NCBI GenBank assembly: GCA_012274165.1
Contig: JAAPAA010000179.1
Coordinates: 1-14,780, forward strand
Length of the DNA: 14,780 nt
From: Thiobacillaceae bacterium
Lineage (GTDB): Bacteria; Pseudomonadota; Gammaproteobacteria; Burkholderiales; Thiobacillaceae
Direction: 5' to 3'
Shown here: piece by piece, positions 12,840-14,780 of the stretch
Position numbering within the stretch: position 1 is the stretch's first letter
Layout: each line of letters opens with the position of its first letter
Translations under genes and position numbers: made by a program
Notes under the pieces: model-generated
What the model saw: only the letters and a program-made list of their open reading frames with translations
What the model was told of the DNA's origin: nothing
The model's database searches: none

Positions 12840-14222
12840 ATGAACGGCATGACTCCACCAATTCCAGATCATCCAACACTGGAAGATTGCGTTGAGCGCA
12901 GCAAGCTTGTACGTCATGTTGCCGAGCAGCTTGCCGGCTGTAGACCCCCACAGGCTTTCGGGGTGCATGGTGATTGGGGCGCAGGAAAATCGAGTTTCCT
13001 TCATCAATTGCGGTATCACCTCACAGGCGAAGGGCTACCCGGTCAGCCAGATGGCAAGGCCAAGGTAGCGAAGGGGAATTACAAACATCGGGTTGTAACT
13101 GTCTGGTTCGAGGCATGGCGTTACCAGCATGAAGCTGTCCCTGTTGTTGCGCTAATTCAGGAAATTCGTCGCCAGTTTCCATTGGCTGAAAAGGTGAAGG
13201 ACAAATTCGCGAAAACAGGCGAAGTCACCTTTCGATCAGTGCTCAATGGCCTTGACGACGCTGCAAAATTGATCGGTCTGGAAGCCGTTCCATTTGGTGC
13301 AAAAAGGATTCAGGACATTGGCGAACAGTGGGAGAGGGATCATTTAGCTCAGCGGCTGGCGACAGATAGCCTGCAGGAATATTTGACCAAAGTCATCGAG
13401 CAACTTTTAAAAACAATCTCGACTAGAAGTAACCCAAACGTCCGATTGGTTGTTTTGATCGACGATCTGGATCGATGCGGCTCGGAGGCAGCCTACCGTT
13501 TGCTCGAAGGCCTGAAAATTTACCTTAATCTGCCGAACTGCGTTTTTGTTCTGGGGATGAATCAACAGGCGGTGGTGGACGCTATTGCACAGAACTTGCC
13601 GGGCGCGAGGGACAAAAATGAGGGGGAATTGCGCTTGCGAGCAGAGGCCTATCTCGAAAAGTTGTGCTCGGTTATTTGGCGTTTGCCTCTACCAGCCAGT
13701 CCCAAGAAATTGTTGTTGGAATGGATCGTCCACGCCCCGGATTTGCACACCGCCTTGGACAAGGCTCTAACGGACGATACAAATGGAAGGGAAATCCGCT
13801 GTCTCCCGCCGAATCCGCGCAGGCTCAAAGCACTGGCTAATCTAATCTGTCGTCTTCACGCTACAGGTGAGCCAGTCAGCAATAAACTTGAGGCGCGCCG
13901 CTTGCTCGTTGTTGCATACGTCTATCAGTTTCACGCCGACCTGTTTCATCGCTGGCAATACGATCCGGATTTTTTCAATGAAATGGGGGCATGGTTGCGG
14001 GGTGGCGAGAGCGATCCTGTCAAAAGCAAACCGTACTTTAAACATCTGATGTTGCCGATCTCTGCTACCACTAATCAGAAAGAACCTGAAGTGCAATTAA
14101 TCTGGAACAAAGCGTTTCCTGACCCAGGGGCGTGCGAAGTGTTCTGGATTGCACCTTTGTTGATCGACGAAACGCTCAAACCCACAGATTTCATTCCCTA
14201 TCTGGAGCGCGGCAATGTCTGA
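12840..14222 (+). CDS. KAP-family P-loop NTPase
   Basis: The product has 460 residues. Walker A is GVHGDWGAGKSS (41-52) and Walker B is VVLIDDLDRC (204-213). The KAP hallmark tryptophan stretch is VTVWFEAWRYQ (86-96), and FVLGMNQQAVVDAI (236-249) follows Walker B as in the family. PPNPRRLKALANL (323-335) is the arginine-containing segment near the end of the ATPase. KAP NTPases include the F-plasmid phage-exclusion protein PifA and the animal Kidins220 proteins. Many carry a pair of membrane helices inserted between Walker A and B. The corresponding region here (about 120-170) is polar, so this member appears soluble. The last 100 residues have no domain I recognise. Base composition is poorer in G+C than in recQ (22 of 60 bases at 13381-13440, against 42 of 60 at 12001-12060), a sign of transfer. 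The next gene overlaps it by 8 bases. The family is sure, while the function is inferred to be defence-related. Confidence 0.9.
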   Translation: MNGMTPPIPDHPTLEDCVERSKLVRHVAEQLAGCRPPQAFGVHGDWGAGKSSFLHQLRYHLTGEGLPGQPDGKAKVAKGNYKHRVVTVWFEAWRYQHEAVPVVALIQEIRRQFPLAEKVKDKFAKTGEVTFRSVLNGLDDAAKLIGLEAVPFGAKRIQDIGEQWERDHLAQRLATDSLQEYLTKVIEQLLKTISTRSNPNVRLVVLIDDLDRCGSEAAYRLLEGLKIYLNLPNCVFVLGMNQQAVVDAIAQNLPGARDKNEGELRLRAEAYLEKLCSVIWRLPLPASPKKLLLEWIVHAPDLHTALDKALTDDTNGREIRCLPPNPRRLKALANLICRLHATGEPVSNKLEARRLLVVAYVYQFHADLFHRWQYDPDFFNEMGAWLRGGESDPVKSKPYFKHLMLPISATTNQKEPEVQLIWNKAFPDPGACEVFWIAPLLIDETLKPTDFIPYLERGNV

Positions 14223-14780
14223 GCCAATATCGGAAACAGCGACTCGTAGCTATCTGGCCGAGGTGCGCCGTCGCCACGGTTATATGCGCTTTCTGGGGTT
14301 GCCTTATCTTCGCGACACCCCCGATGTCGATATTTCGCGGCTTTACGTGCCGCCTGCCGTGAGCGGGCAACTTATCTCGCCTGATTCTGCGCCCGGCAAC
14401 TGGCCCGTCACCGAATCGCCGCTTGACGCGCTGGAAAAAAACCGCCGCTTAATCTTGCTGGGCGATCCTGGAAGCGGTAAATCCACTTTGACCAATTGGC
14501 TTGCTTGGCGACTTTCGGCAGGCTTGTCGCAGCGTTTACCAGACTGGCTAGAAGGTCTGCTACCACTACCTTTCGTGTTGCGCGAAGTGCCGTTACGCGG
14601 GGTCCATACTTTCGATGCCCTGCTGGATGCCTTGTTGGGTTTGCCCGTTGCCCGTGCCTTAGTGGACAGTCGCGAGGCCTTATTGGCGCAAATAAGGGCG
14701 GGTAAGGTGCTGTTTCTGCTGGACGGTTTGGATGAAGTCCGTCATAGCGAGCGGGTTAAACTTCGTTCGGCGGTGTGGGA
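14215..14780 (+). CDS. NACHT-family NTPase, N-terminal part (cut by window edge)
   Basis: The first 188 residues are visible and the frame is still open at the window end. The start ATG 14215 overlaps the KAP stop by 8 bases, indicating coupled translation. Residues 1-75 form a short N-terminal segment (SYLAEVRRRHGYM, then ISRLYVPPAV), a type often seen directly before NACHT modules, with no effector domain I recognise. Walker A is LLGDPGSGKSTL (81-92). The NACHT form of Walker B, with small residues after the aspartate and a second acidic pair, is FLLDGLDEV (167-175). Between them lies LPLPFVLREVPL, the usual strand before the NACHT core. NACHT proteins are STAND ATPases that oligomerise on sensing a ligand; several bacterial ones protect against phage. 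The sensor and any effector would be encoded to the right, outside the window. Its partner is the KAP NTPase. Confidence 0.88.
   Translation, partial: MSEPISETATRSYLAEVRRRHGYMRFLGLPYLRDTPDVDISRLYVPPAVSGQLISPDSAPGNWPVTESPLDALEKNRRLILLGDPGSGKSTLTNWLAWRLSAGLSQRLPDWLEGLLPLPFVLREVPLRGVHTFDALLDALLGLPVARALVDSREALLAQIRAGKVLFLLDGLDEVRHSERVKLRSAVW

Overview
The window reads as chromosomal DNA of a GC-rich betaproteobacterium. The order Nitrosomonadales (Thiobacillus-like) is my guess from protein style and gene order, not a proven assignment. Most of it is housekeeping: the 3' end of orn, then hemH and hrcA (minus strand), nadK, recN and a secreted nuclease (plus strand), a small Excalibur protein, acnA and lysS (minus strand), a Phd/PIN toxin-antitoxin pair (minus strand) and recQ (plus strand). 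The last 2 kb is different. Base composition falls and a KAP-family P-loop NTPase gene runs by an 8-nt overlap into a NACHT-family NTPase gene that the window edge cuts off.

Region by region: 1-91 is the tail of oligoribonuclease. 116-2235 holds hemH and hrcA on the minus strand, coupled by a one-base TGATG stop/start overlap. From a 111-bp divergent gap, nadK, recN and a nuclease gene run rightward with gaps of 7 nt and -4 nt. Both genes flanking the gap have a perfect TATAAT 6-8 nt before the start codon and no ribosome binding site, so both messages may be leaderless. The Excalibur gene meets the nuclease gene tail to tail with one base between the stops. acnA and lysS follow on the minus strand, with a GC-rich inverted repeat between them. 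Upstream of lysS and on the same strand lie an antitoxin gene and a PIN-domain toxin gene, whose likely start is a TTG overlapping the antitoxin stop. Their promoter carries two GTGACAC boxes exactly 20 bp apart around its -10 element. recQ is divergent from this module and ends at 12737.

The most interesting part is 12840-14780. KAP and NACHT proteins are both signalling-type P-loop NTPases with members known in phage exclusion or antiphage defence, and here they appear to be translated as one unit. With the toxin-antitoxin pair about 2 kb upstream, this looks like the left edge of a defence or accessory island. The effector or sensor part of the NACHT protein, and any further genes of the system, lie outside the window, so its function cannot be settled here.
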